A stretch of 6,741 bases of DNA, from the NCBI GenBank assembly GCA_902773045.1, contig CACYDE010000043.1, positions 1 to 6,741 of the forward strand, written 5' to 3'. The stretch's first letter is position 1, and each line of letters begins with the position of its first letter. Of the stretch, positions 5,884 through 6,741 are shown piece by piece. The DNA comes from an uncultured Ruminococcus sp. GTDB lineage: Bacteria > Bacillota > Clostridia > Oscillospirales > Acutalibacteraceae. Both the position numbers and the translations under genes were made by a program. The notes under the pieces are model-generated. The model saw nothing but the letters and a program-made list of their open reading frames with translations. It searched no databases and had not been told where the DNA came from.

Positions 5884-6459
5884 TTAAGGCAGCAGCCTCA
5901 CATCAACAAAACATCTCATAAAAAAGCCCATATATCGGTTCATAAGTTCCTTGTATTCCTCGGGACGAACGGTAAAATCAACGCTGCTGTCGTTTGAATT
6001 TCTGTCGGTCAGGCGGCCGCCCATTGCGGCAAACGTCACCGTTCCTTCCTTTAATTTGAAAGGAAGATCACGCAATCCGCAGGACTTGTAAAACTCATGC
6101 CTTTTCACACGCTGACCGTAGTTTTCAGCCGCTTTGTCAAGCTGTTCAAGCGCGAGAAAAAAGCGTTTTCCGCGGTAACGTTCAAGCAGGGCTGCTATGG
6201 TTTGTGTCCCGTATCCCCGTCCTCTTTTTGCGCTGTCAACAGCAATATAAAACAGATAGGCAAGATCACGGCAGCATACAACGTATGCCATGCCCACCAA
6301 AATATTACCGTCATACAAAGCCAAAAAATCGGCTTTTCCTTGTCGTGCGCGTTTTTTGAGCAGCTTCATCGGCGCACGTTCGTTATCGGGAAATGCCTCT
6401 GTATATATTTTTTCGATGGCTTGATATTCATCTTTGTCCGAAACAGTTTTCAGCTTCAT
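5884..6459 (-). CDS. GNAT-family N-acetyltransferase
   Basis: 191 residues from the chosen start. Acetyl-CoA-dependent transferase, presumably cytoplasmic, substrate unknown. Residues 44-60 (DFLALYDGNILVGMAYV) are the beta2-beta3 region. FYIAVDSAKRGRGYGTQTI (70-88) is motif A, with R79-G80-R81-G82-Y83-G84 forming the acetyl-CoA pyrophosphate loop. EFYKSCGL (122-129) is motif B, with Y124 as the likely general acid. The early NERAP motif (26-30) is typical of a GNAT subgroup common in gut Firmicutes. The last ~50 residues are less conserved. The start is at ATGATG (6462/6459), because GGGGGTGG lies just upstream (6473-6466). The ATG at 6483 would add eight residues without a ribosome binding site. 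No clear terminator with a T-tract follows the gene. Confidence 0.88.
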   Translation of the reverse strand: MKLKTVSDKDEYQAIEKIYTEAFPDNERAPMKLLKKRARQGKADFLALYDGNILVGMAYVVCCRDLAYLFYIAVDSAKRGRGYGTQTIAALLERYRGKRFFLALEQLDKAAENYGQRVKRHEFYKSCGLRDLPFKLKEGTVTFAAMGGRLTDRNSNDSSVDFTVRPEEYKELMNRYMGFFMRCFVDVRLLP

Positions 6460-6574
6460 CATCGCCCACCCCCGGCACGTCATAAATATATCATTAAAAA
6501 ACTACCGCGCGCAGCAGCACATATAACCGAGTCATCGCCGCATTACACGAGTTTATATTCTCTGACTGCTATAC

Positions 6575-6603
6575 ATTATAATCCAAAAGAAAAAAAGAAT
6601 CAA
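6575..6603 (-). promoter_or_regulatory. Candidate promoter of the GNAT gene
   Basis: Read on the - strand, TTGATT (6603-6598) and a perfect TATAAT (6580-6575) are 17 nt apart. The start near 6568 would give a leader of about 105 nt. The -35 lies at the edge of the suspected repeat, so the repeat end may supply part of the promoter. Confidence 0.5.
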
Positions 6604-6741
6604 GGCAATACCGCACAGAGATTGTGTCGAAGATGCGCAGCAGATTTTTTCGTCAGAGTGCATAAAAGCACCGCAGGAATACTTAAGTGACGCTCCAAGA
6701 GGGCAAGCCTACGGCGAAGACCGATTGGCAAGCGGAACTTA
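6601..6741. repeat. Suspected dispersed repeat, cut by the window end
   Basis: From about 6601 the base composition changes from the AT-rich GNAT leader to a mixed, GC-richer sequence that runs to the window end. One + frame is open from 6566 to the edge, but it has no ATG, GTG or TTG start and no ribosome binding site. The stretch resembles, from memory, a repeat that recurs between genes in Ruminococcus-like gut genomes, where it is often mis-called as short hypothetical proteins. No alignment was run. It could instead be the start of an unrelated element beyond the window. Confidence 0.4.

Noticed and set aside
1744..6459. The four - strand genes as one functional system (defence or biosynthesis)
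   Set aside because: The LRR gene, the regulator/GT pair and the GNAT gene each have their own promoter, a terminator separates the GT from the LRR gene, and no shared pathway is apparent.
6566..6741. Open + frame to the window end as a partial gene
   Set aside because: It has no usable start codon or ribosome binding site after the last stop, and its sequence looks like a repeat.

Overview
The window looks like chromosomal DNA from a low-to-mid GC anaerobic Firmicute, most likely a gut or rumen Ruminococcus-type Clostridium (Oscillospiraceae). Three things suggest this: an acetate kinase of clostridial type, consensus Gram-positive promoters and Shine-Dalgarno sites, and a secreted BspA-type leucine-rich-repeat protein ending in a dockerin-like module. 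The assignment is inferred from gene content and family knowledge only; no search was run.

Layout. Positions 1-236 hold no supported gene: a GC-richer edge that may be part of a dispersed repeat, then an AT-rich leader with a promoter. Acetate kinase (ackA) follows on the + strand from a GTG at 237 to 1445. The convergent gap 1446-1743 holds a terminator that works in both directions and a ~200-bp imperfect inverted-repeat element with internal hairpins. The rest of the gene content is on the - strand: the LRR/dockerin protein (1744-3972), a glycosyltransferase with a C-terminal membrane anchor (4113-5507), a small AbrB-type DNA-binding protein (5504-5722) and a GNAT acetyltransferase (5884-6459). 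The right edge (about 6601-6741) has no gene start and looks like the end of another dispersed repeat.

How the parts work together. AckA makes ATP and acetate from acetyl phosphate, a housekeeping fermentative step unrelated to its neighbours. The AbrB-like protein and the glycosyltransferase form a two-gene operon with a 4-nt ATGA overlap. It is read from a near-consensus extended -10 promoter, and a 25-bp imperfect palindrome covers the -10 and predicted start site, a typical operator position. The secreted LRR protein has its own promoter with a short perfect palindrome just past the predicted start. It carries 24 repeats of exactly 23 residues, including a tandem duplication of a five-repeat block, and its dockerin suggests docking onto a cohesin-bearing surface or cellulosome-like complex.

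No complete new multi-gene system is visible. The points most worth a second look are the regulator/membrane-anchored glycosyltransferase operon with its operator, the dockerin-tagged LRR protein with its duplicated block, and the structured inverted-repeat element between the convergent genes.
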